The notes under the pieces: model-generated
Seen by the model: the letters and a program-made list of their open reading frames with translations, nothing else
What the model was told of the DNA's origin: nothing
The model's database searches: none
Source of the DNA: Tetmemena sp. SeJ-2015
Taxonomy: Eukaryota > Ciliophora > Spirotrichea > Sporadotrichida > Oxytrichidae
Reading direction: 5' to 3'
Assembly: GCA_027382625.1 (NCBI GenBank)
Contig: JAJKFJ010022713.1
Coordinates: forward strand, 1 to 64,000
Length of the DNA: 64,000 bases
Position numbers and translations under genes: made by a program
Part shown: piece by piece, positions 52,457-63,330 of the stretch
Layout: every line of letters begins with the position of its first letter
How positions within the stretch are numbered: the stretch's first letter is position 1

Positions 52457-55400
52457 TCAGTTTTAAGCACCGAATATAGTTTCTATTAAAAGTGAAGATG
52501 ATTAGAAATATATTTCTCTACTTTCTCTAAATTTAAATACTTTATAAGTTATTAAAATTTGATAATAGGGATTCTTTATAGTATTCAACGCATGCTCTAA
52601 GTATATCTTGCAATATTTATCATTTAAGAGGGTTGAAAATCTTTACTACTCTAAATATTTCCACTTTCTTTAACTAAATTTCAAAAAAATATTTTCTTGT
52701 TGATCATGAACTGTGATCTAGGGATTCAAATTATGAGTGCTGAAAGTATTCTTGCTGGCTGTTTGATAGGAAGTTGGTAGAGGGCTGTTGCTCTCTGATT
52801 GGTGCTGTTACTGTGCATTTCTCTTTGGACTGCTACTTGCGTATAGGTAATTGCTTCCAGCGGCATTTGGTAAATTATTCTAACTCAACTTCTTATTACT
52901 CCCATGCTTCTTTGAGTATTGAATCTGAGCTTGGTTAAAAGTTAACTGCTGTTGAGTAAATATTGACAAAAGAATAATGTTTTGAGTAAGCTAGCTGCTC
53001 TGATTATTTGTAGTTGAACTGCCACTAAGCACTTGATTTTCAGTTAATCGTTTCTTATTAAAAAAAAAACGCATCAGATTATTCCAACTTATCCTAGTTG
53101 CTAGGAGACTAAGTTTGAATCTGAGAATGAAGTATTTGACTTAAGTTATCACTAGCTTGCCTAGTAACGCTTTCAATCGATAGAATGTGGCTAGTGTTCG
53201 TTCCATTACCTATCTTTGACTACTTAAAATCTTTAAATATAGTAGACTAAGATGGCACAGAAGGGATATTGTAAGAATTATCTGCTGCGAGAAATTCATT
53301 AAGAGTAGTGGCTTGAATTTTACTTTGCTATATAATGTCCCATATGATTGACATTTGCTGTGGATGTTGTCATGCTACTTTGGTAAAACTAATTCTGCTC
53401 TCCTCTTCCTCCACCCACATTGTAATTTCCCTAAGTAGCTTTTAAAGCATAAATGAATTTAGTCAGTAGCTATCATGTTCTTTTGATGGGAATTTTGCTA
53501 ATTCCCCATTTTAAAGTGCTTTTTGCTCTGACTAGCTCGACCCTAGGGATCATAATTTCCTCTATCTCTATCGCTTGGAGAGAAGTAATTAATCTGCGAT
53601 TAAGTATTCATACTACTCTAGTGTTTTGGGCCTGTTCCATTATTGAAACCACCACTGCCATTTACTCCAAGATGATTAGTAATGGCGTTCTTGTTTTAAT
53701 TTTATAATGGTGCTAGGTTCTTTATATTTGATCTCTTGCGCTCTTACGAGCTGTAAATTACGTGACAAAGAAATAAATAATCAAATGACCATTCGAAAGA
53801 TTGCCATGAAGGCTTTCCGGGCTGCCTTAATTGAAATTATTATAGTTGTACTAAGGTGGGTAGCCACTGAGCTAGCTATTTCCTGAAGTGTTAATTATGA
53901 ATTGAGAAGCCAAAAATGTTGTCACTGCGCCAGTATCTGCAGAGAATACCTAATTCGCATTACTACCTGAGGATTATTACTAATAATAGTAATTCTAGTT
54001 GTAACCCCTCTGCCTTTGCTACGTCTAAGGGAGATGATTGGACTAATACATAGTATATTGATTAGTTGGTTTCTTGCGGTTCTATTAGACTGGTTAGTAA
54101 ATCTTAGTAGCTTTGTAAGTTGAGTTGGGGATATGATAGTTACTGTTATTATATTGGGGCTAGTTTTGCTAGAACTTTTATCGCACCTATGGGTGACTAA
54201 GACGTTGATTGATAAATTAAGAGTGAGAATGACTTTCAAAAATGAAATCAAGTTTTGGGTTTATTTGAAGATGCCTCCCTAAGTCATACTCTCTGGCATT
54301 TTGCTGTTGAGCTCCTGAGTTAGAAACTATGGAACTGCTCCTCAAAAAGCCTCCACCCCCATATTTGAATTCTAATGCATTGCTAGCATCTATTCAGGTG
54401 AGCCAAGATTCTCAAAGATGAAATCAAAATAGTAAGATCACATCACTAAATAAAAATCGTCTCTGTTCAAGGAAACTCTGCTATTTACAGAGGAAAGCAT
54501 CTATTACTGTTATTGAGTCTATTAGCCATTTCCAAACCGTGAAGTCTGATTATTTTGCTAGTAGAGGGTCTAATTTTAAGAGTGATTGGCCTACGCCTGA
54601 TTGAACTGATGAGTAATGAGTGTTGAATTAGGAAGAAAGTTTGAAGTGAAGAATGTCTACTGCTAAGAGTGCTGATTGGTATTTGAGCTTCCTTGGTTGC
54701 TATTTACGTTTGATAGCACAGATGCCTTTCCAAGTGAAGTATTATCGATGTTTATATTATAAGAGTAGTCATTTAAGAACTAGCCCTAAGCTGTGTTATA
54801 TAGACTCTGAGGATTGCTGTTAACTTGGTAGTTGCTGAAAGTAGAAGAGGGCATTAAATTCTGAGCTCCATTTGTAGCAGTCAAATTTACTCCAGTGTTA
54901 TTGTTAAGAGTGTTGTTAGTGTACTGAGTCTCAGTCATGGAGGTGTCCAAACCAGCTAAATTATTCCGAAGATTTGGTGGCTAAAGATGGTCCTATTTTT
55001 GTTACGAGTAATTTGCGTTTGAATTGTTATTGCCTGAAGTACCTTGGATGCTGCCTATTGCTTGTTGATTTAATTAATTTAGGTATTGAGCTTTCTTGTT
55101 TGTAATGTTGATTGGTTTTTGGAATCCACCCCCGTATATAAAAAGCAAAGTGAAAAGCAATAGACATAGATTAAGTTGATAAATATCTGCTTTGTGATAT
55201 TCATTTTGACGTCATTAGTTTGAGATCACCTGGAGTGATTAGCATTTTAGCTTTACTAGTTTGTGTTCAAGTAATTTGTTTTGACTTAAAAATATACTTA
55301 AACTCAATATGACTTTGCCTGTAGACTGAAGCATTCCACTATTTGCAACAGTTGTTGACTACTGATTAGGATTATATACTTGTTATAATAAATTCGAACA

Positions 55401-55958
55401 AGAAATAACTTGCTTGAGTTGGTGGTTATTCTTTCCGTAAATGACTGCATCAGGCGAGAGTGCTCTATTATTTAAGATTAGTGGCTTTTCAAGCAAATCT
55501 TCATCTTCTTCCTCCTAGTTATCATCCTCAGCATATTCATCTAAGCTCCTGAGCTCATCAAAGTAAGCTAATTATAAAGTAGGAGTGCTGCAGTGCTTGC
55601 TTGGCTGTCAGTCTCTTTCTGTGGTCCATTTCAAGCAGCCCTCTCAGGAGACTAAGTTCTATCTCTCCCATCTTTCCTGCATACCTCCGTTCTAGAGTTT
55701 CAGGTTTGGTAACGTCTGGAAACTTCAAGCCCACGAAACGAGGATTAATTTCAAACTCTTCCTATAGATATTCGGGCAAGGGTCCCAACACTTTTTGGAT
55801 TTAAGTATATGCTTTTTTTTAGGAATAATGGATTTTTGGATAACGAATAGTTGATCTACCTCAGATTCTCCAGGAAAGAGTGGTTAGCCGTCGGTTATTT
55901 CACCCATGATGCAACCTACTGCCCAAATATCTACTTCCTTACCATATGGCAAAGTGTC
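52457..55958 (-). CDS. CDKL-family kinase, second part (inverted MDS) with Gln-rich tail
   Basis: Minus-strand continuation of the kinase that begins at 51559 on the plus strand. From 55958 down: 'DTLPYGKEVDIWAVGCIMG', 'ITDGQPLFPGESEVDQLFV', 'IQKVLGPLPEYLQEEF', 'NPRFVGLKFPDV', 'ETLERRYAGKMGE', 'LEMDHRKRLTAKQALQ', then an acidic tail 'DEYAEDDNQEEEDEDLLEK' (about 55,520). This covers subdomains IX-XI in the order and spacing of CDKL proteins. IESs 55801-55832 plus one pointer, and 55566-55581, must be removed. Beyond about 55,400 the tail is Gln/Ser/Asn-rich ('NAAGSNYLYASSSPKRNAQ' about 52,870) and can be read with frame steps to TGA 52459-52457, right next to the end of the plus-strand part. 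The limit of the tail is uncertain. Confidence 0.88.
55566..55581. other. IES in CDKL gene, pointer AAAGTA (TACTTT)
   Basis: AAAGTA at 55560-55565 and 55576-55581. Removing 16 bp takes out a TGA and joins 'QHSYF' to 'DELRSLDEYAEDDNQ' on the minus strand. Confidence 0.85.
55801..55841. other. IES in CDKL gene, 9-bp pointer TTTTTGGAT
   Basis: TTTTTGGAT at 55792-55800 and 55833-55841. Removing 41 bp reads 'VDQLFVIQKVLGPLPEYL' on the minus strand, the family consensus without a gap. Confidence 0.92.
55949..55958 (-). other. Scrambling pointer GACACTTTGC, second (inverted) copy
   Basis: Reads GACACTTTGC on the minus strand and is followed at once by 'PYGKEVDIWAVGC'. It is the partner of 52431-52440. 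Confidence 0.88.
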
Positions 55959-56225
55959 TTTTAAAATTAATTCCTTCTTTATAAAGAGAAAATTATGTTA
56001 ACAAGAATAGTTCTATCATATTTATAGAATGAAGATTGAAATACATTAACCTACTTAGATACTTATCAAACATATAAATTTTAAACTTTGGATTATTATT
56101 GATGGCTAAATATCTACTACTATCTTATCCGTATTTATTCTCTGTTTCAGCTTCTCTCTGTCCTAATTACTTAAAATAGAAATTCTTACTTTATCATATG
56201 GAATTAATTTGGAGGTGATCCAGAG

Positions 56226-57815
56226 ATGAATGGCTTCACTCCTGAGGAATACGCTTATATTAAAAACTTTCAAGATGAACTTCATACTACAGAGCTAACC
56301 AATTAGAGGCTGTCCTACTAGTAGCAGCAGTAGCAGAATCCTTATTATAACCACAATAATTCAGGTGGCCAGAATTAATTAAGCTAACATCGCCATGATG
56401 CACACCCTTTTCATTAAGAAGCGCAAAGTTTCTTTCAAAAATTGTAGAACGACAAAGAACTGCTTGAGAATTATGCTTGTACATTACATTATACTATGCT
56501 TTTAGCGTTAAATTATCTGTCTAACTTGAGGGGCAAGTTTAATTAGACTGAAGAAGTAATTGAGAAGATAAGGAATAGTTTCAGTCCCTTAGAAAGTAGG
56601 AGCAATAGTTTCTGGAGGAATAGAAGCTACTCGGAACTCATGAAGCAAAGATACTTACCTCATACAAAGAAGCATCATGAAGACTTGGGTTCTGAGATGA
56701 TTAGGTACTTCCTAAATTTCTTACTAGTCGCACTCACCTATATTGCATTTATCTTTAAGACTAATTTTTTGTTGTTGCAGTGATTTGGAATGAAATTCAC
56801 TTCCTGAGAAAGCTCAAGCCTTACATGAAGCTAACTAGGAGCTGCGTCAAAACTTACAGACACGAGCACTGTATGGCAAGAGCTCGAAGGGAAGTATGTC
56901 TATGTCCAAGCTAAGATCAGGTACTCCCCGCTTGCTCAAGTTTCAGCTTCTAGTCTAGAAAAAGATTTTGCGCTGCCTGCAATTAAGGATGACTTCTTCG
57001 GACTTGAAATCAATGCTCCCTTTCTCAAAACATATCACACTTATTCTTTGTCCATTTAATTAAAAGAGAAGTGGAGATGCTGTAATGGAACGAAGTAGTT
57101 GAAGAGAGCGCCTTTAGTAGGATTATTAGCTCCTCCTCAAACAACGATATGAATTATTCTATTCTAGATAAGTATTTATATTATAATAATCAGGAGAAAT
57201 TGAAGTAAAGTTATATAGCAGTGTGGTCGAGTGAGCATATCGATTCAAATCACTTCAAACTTAGTAACCAATTATACTATCAGAATCCTTAATCGTTTGG
57301 ATTCGTGAGGAGCGAAATTTTCACACCCAAGTTAGGAATCTACATCGGGGCTTTCCACTTTGACTAGAAATTCATTCTAGGATATTTACTCAATACATAG
57401 AGTCAAGAAGATTCTTGGAAGAAGGGGGAGGTTGAGTTAGACAATAAATGCTTAAAAGTTAAATGATTGATCATCATTATTTAAGAAGTATGTTTATGAG
57501 GATTTAGATGAAGGATAGCTGATGCAATTAGTAAACATTCACAACTATTTCTCTACAGGTTTTAAACCTCCAATTGATTACAAGGGTCTTGGACTTTAAA
57601 TAGAGTCACCAACGCCATTGAAAGACGCGCCCACCCAAACAGAGATTCATTATATTTTAATACCGGTTGATTTTTTAATTAGAAACAATTGGAGACATGA
57701 GAGTTCAATTTAAGGTAGTTAAGTCTTAAGAGGGGCAAAATTCAGCCCATTTGAGTCAAGACTTTACTGTGAGCATGATAGGAAAGCAAAAAGGTTCTTC
57801 ACTAAAACTCCCTGA
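56226..57815 (+). CDS. Unknown protein with Gln-rich N-terminus and coiled coil
   Basis: ATG 56226 'MNGFTPEEYAYIKNFQDEL', then a TAG-encoded poly-Gln ('SYQQQQQQNPYYN'), helices 'QNDKELLENYACT' and 'LPEKAQALHEANQELRQNLQ' (about 56,800), a conserved-looking stretch 'DDFFGLEINAPFLKTYHTYS' (about 56,990), 'YIAVWSSEHIDSNHFKLSN' (about 57,210), 'LGIYIGAFHFDQKFILGYL' (about 57,330) and 'INIHNYF'-like sequence to TGA 57813-57815. An intron of about 77 nt (GT-AG, 56,704-56,780) and several frame steps are needed. Family not recognised. Confidence 0.55.
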
Positions 57816-58382
57816 GAACTTTAATGCATTAATTTTATAACTCTGAGGATATTCTGATAGTAAAACTTGGATCCTACTCAAGGAAAGAACTAATCAGAGA
57901 TGCCAAGTTACCTATCTTAAACCACAGATAAAGACTCAGATGGATTCTAATAGTTTGCTTTAATATATTTCTAATACTTAATCTTTATGTTTGCTAGATG
58001 CTTTTGCAGCAGTATGTATTTCAGCATTTGATGCTGGAGACTCTCTCCTCAATCAATTTCAAAGCAACAAAAAATTGTATTCTGCTGTATAATTTTTATA
58101 AAAGCTTTTGACTAGATATTGCAGAACCAATTTCTCTTTTATGGTTTATCTCTGGCAGTTAATTTACTTTTCTCTAGCATGGTACCTTCCCTCATATCCT
58201 AATTTCTCCAGATATTTTGAAAATAAGTTCACCAATTGTTATTATTTCCTCTTCCTCCCTATTACTCAGATTAAGTAACTTGGATGATAATAAAAATAAC
58301 TTTATGATTATAAAACTCTTGACTTGATCTTGTGAATATCTTAGACTCTCAATCATCAAAATATATGCTTTTATATTTGTAA
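57816..58382. other. AT-rich convergent intergenic region
   Basis: About 570 bp between the 3' ends of two convergent genes. The minus frame 58192-58386 is isolated and not supported. Confidence 0.45.
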
Positions 58383-61353
58383 TCAAAAGAACTGCTGAGT
58401 GGAGAGCAGGTAGTTGATCACCATGTCGGGGTTGTTAACTCCCATCACTGAGATAGCTTCCACTGCCTAGTCAGTGTTGAATCCATACTCCAATGCTACC
58501 CTGATAATCTCCTCGTACCTTTACTACTCGTTGTTCTAAAAATAAGATATTTCATCTACTCCAGCTAGCTCATTTGGTAAAGTTCATTATAGTTTAGTTG
58601 TATATATGGTTGTTGATAGGTTCTTGAGTGCTCATAGCAAGAGCCTTTCTCATCATCTCCTCCTCGTCTTCCTCTTCCTCATGGAATCTAATATAATTAT
58701 AATCTCTACTGCTACTGCAATTACTAGAATTGGCCACCTTGGCTAGCTTGGAAGATTTGTCGCTCCATCTCTTCTTGCTCCTACTCCTCCTGCTTTTAAA
58801 TTGACTCCTTCACTGCGATCTGAAGTAGCTGCTCCTCATCAAACTATTCCTCTGTCTATTAGATTATCTACTCCTCATGAAGTTGCAAATCCTTCTCATA
58901 GTTCTGCATTGACTCTGCAAGTGCAACCTCCATATCTCTCTTCCCTTGCAGCTCAAAGTCCTTTCTAGACTTCTTGATCAAAGTAGAGAACTGATCATCC
59001 TGCTAAGCTGATGAAGAGGTGTTGATCTGGATGCTACTTCCTAAATGGTGATTGCCATGTCGTTTAAATTAATAGTTAATGAGACTCTCTCTCCATTTGT
59101 GTCCTCTTCAAACAGAGTTCTATTGCTCTCTTTTCAAGGAAGCCTGGTTCGTATTGGTACTCATGCCCATTTGCTGAGTCATTCCCTCTCGTAGGTTGCT
59201 TGGACTATTTTTCCTCCTCTAAATCACTTCTGCATGCTTTGGTTTGACCTCATCTGTCTCACCCTCAATTAAGACACTGGCTTGGGTATCTCTCTGATTG
59301 AGTTGTAGTGCTTGTTGCCGTGGTAGCTTAGTCGAATCGGCTTAAGCTATTCCTTTTACTAGCTTCTACCTCCTCCTCTTTCATAATTATGGCATGATTA
59401 AAATATACTACTTCTCTTTAGTTTGCTTAATCTTCGTGGAAGGTCCTCATGGGTTCAGCTCTGTAAGCGTATATCTCAATGGGTCTATTGTAAATCTCTG
59501 AAATCGCTTGCAACTCGATGTCGTCTCCCCATATCGCATCTTGTCGTTTGTAATGTACGTAAAGATCGAAATTATCGATGCCTCCGACGATGAACTAGCT
59601 AAAGAACTCCTTCTCGAGCGAAATGTAGTCCATGCATGCTTGTCTGATAGTCTAAAAATGGCAATAGATATATAATTTCTGATGAGATCGTGAAAAGATT
59701 AGTCGCCGTTGTAGATTTGATCAGAAATGGCTCTGAAGAGACAATTTCCGTCTCCCTCCATCTCTACTATCTTCATATTCTTCATGGCCATTAATCTTCT
59801 GAAAGTGTTTTCTTTCAAAATATTTTAACATAGGTCTCTTTTTCCTTGAGCTCTCTCATCATTGTAAAATATTTTAAAATACAAAAATTATCAACCGTTC
59901 TTGCTCTTCATCACTAATGTTCTCGCCACTTGGGATAGAAGAAGGACCTTTCAGTTGAGGCTCTCTGCTATCACAGTTTTCATTGGCACCCTCCCTGCAA
60001 GCCTCTATTCTTTGTCTGAAGGCTTTATCGAACTTGGCCCTCCCATAAGCCTTCGAATACATATACCTAGATTCAACTTATATTGCTTTCTGATAAACTA
60101 TTTTAAGTTTACCAATCTCAGCAATCTTAATATCTATCTGATCTGGCAAACTATTGGGATCTATGTCAATCAGCTCATCCCATTTCTTCGTCCATCCCTT
60201 GAAATGAACTTTAGCCCTCAGTACTTCACCTTCCTTTCGAGGTTCCACTATTTCAACTACATTTGCCTCAAGCCATTTAACAAGCATATAACTGCTATTT
60301 GAATTTTCCTTTGATGTCTCTGACATCCAGCCTATTGAAAAGTCTGGGAGGCTGCTGAGAATCTCTGCACCACTGTTTCAGTAATCTGTGGGATTGCCTG
60401 TCAATCCACTCATCATATTTGAATGACCATCCTGTGAAGTGAATCTTCACTTACTCTCCTTTTCTCTAAACATAGATTAAGAAGAACGAAAAGCTTACTC
60501 CTACTATCTCTGCGTTAAGCCACTTATTTGTAGTGTCGAGGCAATCGATGTGTTCTCCAATTTCAAAGTTGTACTGATCTTCATCTCTGATCTAGGCTGC
60601 CTATTTCTGATGAGAAGAGATCTGCCCCTTGAACTTCTTACTCAGCTTCTTCTCTTCGTTTTAGCCCTGAGCGTTCGACTTCGTAGAGCTTATAGAAGAG
60701 CTCTACTTCGATAAATGAAATATATGATATGAAGAGTATACGAAAATGTGGTTCTTGATTTTTGGGTTCTTAAAATTTGTTGTCCTGATTCTGAGAACTC
60801 ATCTTCTTTTAAGGAGCTAAAAAATAGAGGAAAACATGATTAAGGAGAAGCGATAAGCTTTAAATTTCTGAGTACGCTCATGTTTGAGCTACCCTCGCAG
60901 TCGTCTTATTCATGGACTGAGTGACTGTGCTGGCTGTACTCTATGCACTCCATTGGCTCGCTCTGGTCTTCTTCTTCTTCGTCCTCTCTTAGTTCAACTA
61001 GTGCCTCGTTCCCATCCATTCCTTAATTCTAATTGTGGCTTGGATAGTTCTAGCTCTAAAAGTTAATAGTTACTCTGACTTTATCATAATAAATGAATAT
61101 AGTTAGGATCTTCATCGGAACTATGATGAGAATGAACACTCTTAGCTTCGAACCCATGACTTAAACCGGAGTTCCCTTTCTAATTATTCATTCCAAACTG
61201 GTAATGCTGTTGCTGTTGGTGTTTGTGTTCCTCATTTGAGGAATCACTCTGAGCCTGGGGAGAGTGAAGAGCTGAGGAATTTTTGGAAGAGTGAGAACTT
61301 GAATTGTGATGGCTGCCACTAAACATGTGCTGCTGGTCTTTTTCGACTCCCAT
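58383..61353 (-). CDS. OTUD5-like deubiquitinase with tandem Tudor-knot, UIM-like and UBA segments
   Basis: Cysteine protease that removes ubiquitin. From the N-terminus (minus strand): His/Gln/Ser-rich start at ATG 61353 ('MGVEKDQQHMFSGSHHNSSS'), acidic stretch, then two Tudor-knot/chromo-barrel modules, 'TTNKWLNAEIVG'...'KIHFTGWSFKYDEWID' (about 60,540-60,410) and 'MLVKWLEANVVEIVEPRKE'...'VHFKGWTKKWDELIDID' (about 60,290-60,150). The OTU domain shows 'EGDGNCLFRAISDQIY' with the catalytic Cys (about 59,740), 'AIWGDDIELQAISEIYNRP' (about 59,540) and 'IRLSYHGNKHYNSI' with the catalytic His (about 59,320). The C-terminus has a UIM-like 'EDEEEMMRKALAMS' (about 58,660) and a UBA-like 'ALEYGFNTDQAVEAISVMGV' (about 58,470), TGA 58385-58383. 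The join between the His/Gln-rich N-terminus and the first Tudor knot is unresolved; an alternative start is ATG 60802. Confidence 0.85.
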
Positions 61354-61703
61354 TAGTCAATTTTAATATTTGTTTACTTAGGAACTTAAATTTCACAGTA
61401 CTTATTTTGAATCAGTATTTGCATTTCAGACTCATTTTAATTCGCTTTTTATTGTTCTACTCAAATCATATGATTAATCTTCATTATGATAAACAATTAA
61501 ATTTGGAGATACCCTTTTTTAAATGATACATTTTATAATAAAAAGTAGTATTCTATCCAGGGCTTGAAATATCACCGCATTTGAGTATAGTATTTTTTAA
61601 TTTTATTGGATCTTAATAATTTTAAATGAGAATTGTGTGTAGGAGAATTTAAGGTTGGTCAAATGGAAATAATAATTTGATTTGGAAAGAATTTAAGAAT
61701 TTA

Positions 61704-63120
61704 ATGGGAGCAAACTGTACAACCTGCCAGTCTTGCAACGCAGAGAACGAATTTAACGACAATACAGTCGATCCACGCCAAAGTGTTACCGCCATTCAAA
61801 AGTCTAACGCTGCTTCCATTATTTATTAACACTGTCTTTTTATAATTAAGCTTATCAATCTAAGACCAACTCTAAATACGTAAGACTTCTAAATTAGAAT
61901 GCTGATGGCAGAGAGTATAATGTTTTTGTAGCAAGGGGATGTGCATTACAAGATGAACGTCAAGAAGATCATCAAAATACAAGCACTCTACAGGGCAATA
62001 AAAGGCTAGAAAGATGTTCGAGATGCTCAATCTATAAACAAAGGTAAGTCTAGCATTCTCAATCAGAAGATTTCTTGAAATTGATATTTTGCAACTGATA
62101 TTTATTTATCAACTTATAGGTTGTGAGCAAATATTTCACAGACGATGAGGCGAGGGAAACATTGGCTGGTATTTTCAAGCCTAAGCAAAAGCTGAGCACC
62201 AAAACTCACAAGTACAAGAATGGAGCAGTCTATAATGGAGAGTGGCTCGGAGGATTCAGACATGGCAGAGGAGTTATGAAGTGGCCAGATGGTGCAGTTT
62301 ACGAGGGCAACTGGAGCTTTGGACATGCTTTCGGAGATGGGAAGTTTCACCATGTTGATGGCGATGAATACGAAGGTCAGTGGTCGAACAATAAAGCAAA
62401 TGGATATGGCTTCTACACTAATTATACTATGCTTTTTTAATCAGAAAGGAGCAAGATATGAAGGATACATACTCAAGCGCAAACATTTTTTATTTGTTGG
62501 ATATTGGAAAGATGACCAACAGCACGGCAAGGGATTAGAGACATGGAACGAGGGCTCAAACTTACCAGGGCGACTATTTCTAGGGCAAGAAGCAAGGCCA
62601 GGGTAAATATCAGTGGGCAGACGGTTCAATCTACGAGGGAGAATGGCAAGATAATCGCATTAACGGTAGAGGAGTTTACTTGTGGAAAGATGGAAGGAAG
62701 TACTATGGAGAATGGGCCAATAACGACATGCAGGGATACGGAATCTACTACTGGGCTGATGGGCGTATATTCGAAGGCCAGTACTAGAACGATAAAAAGA
62801 CTGGCTATGGAGTTTACTACTGGACAGATGGCCGCAAATACGAGGGCTGGTGGTACAGAGGCAAACAGCACGGACTTGGCACCTATGTAGATCCAGCCAA
62901 GGGAAAGCTAAAGTATGGGCTTTGGGAAAACGGAAAGCGCGTAAGTTGGTTTGAAGAGCAGACTATCAAGTAGATTAGCTAAAGGATTTTCGACTACACT
63001 ACTTTGTTTAACGATCAAAACTCTGCAAACTAAGTAGTCCCAAACAGCACCTTTTCTAAGCCTGATGAGTTTGACTTCCAAATCAATAAAATCAAGAAGG
63101 AGTTCAAGATCAAGCCATGA
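61704..63120 (+). CDS. MORN-repeat protein with likely lipidated N-terminus and IQ motif
   Basis: ATG 61704 'MGANCTTCQSCNAENEF': Gly2 followed by Cys residues suggests N-myristoylation plus palmitoylation, that is, membrane or cortex anchoring. An IQ-like calmodulin-binding motif 'IKIQALYRAIKGQKDVR' (about 61,970) is followed by a GT-AG intron (62,045-62,119). At least eight MORN repeats (YxGxWxxGxxxGxGxxxW) then run from 62,210 to 62,930, for example 'GAVYNGEWLGGFRHGRGVMK' and 'RKYEGWWYRGKQHGLGTY'. A short Asp/Lys-rich tail ends at TGA 63118-63120. IES 62423-62441 and a one-base step at 62,562-62,563 interrupt the frame. Similar MORN/IQ proteins in ciliates are cortical or flagellar scaffolds. 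Confidence 0.88.
62423..62441 (+). other. Short IES in MORN gene, pointer TAAT
   Basis: TAAT at 62419-62422 and 62438-62441. Removing 19 bp gives 'GYGFYTNQKGARYEGYIL', restoring the MORN register. No GT donor is present. Confidence 0.85.
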
Positions 63121-63330
63121 ACAAGCATCCAGTTTTGAAACTTAACTTAACTCCACTTATCAAAATAGTGCAAATTAGAAAAGCATCTTGTATTTTTATT
63201 TTATTCCTCAGCTTTAACAAAATTCCGCATCTTAGATGAAATAATGTATTATGAGCTACAGGATTCTGGGTTGCTAAGTTTGAATTGGATTATAATAATC
63301 TTAGAATAAATAAATTTGCATATTGAGAAC

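Noticed and set aside
55601..55804. Plus-strand ORF of 67 residues
   Set aside because: It is antisense to the inverted kinase half, which has unmistakable CDKL motifs on the minus strand.
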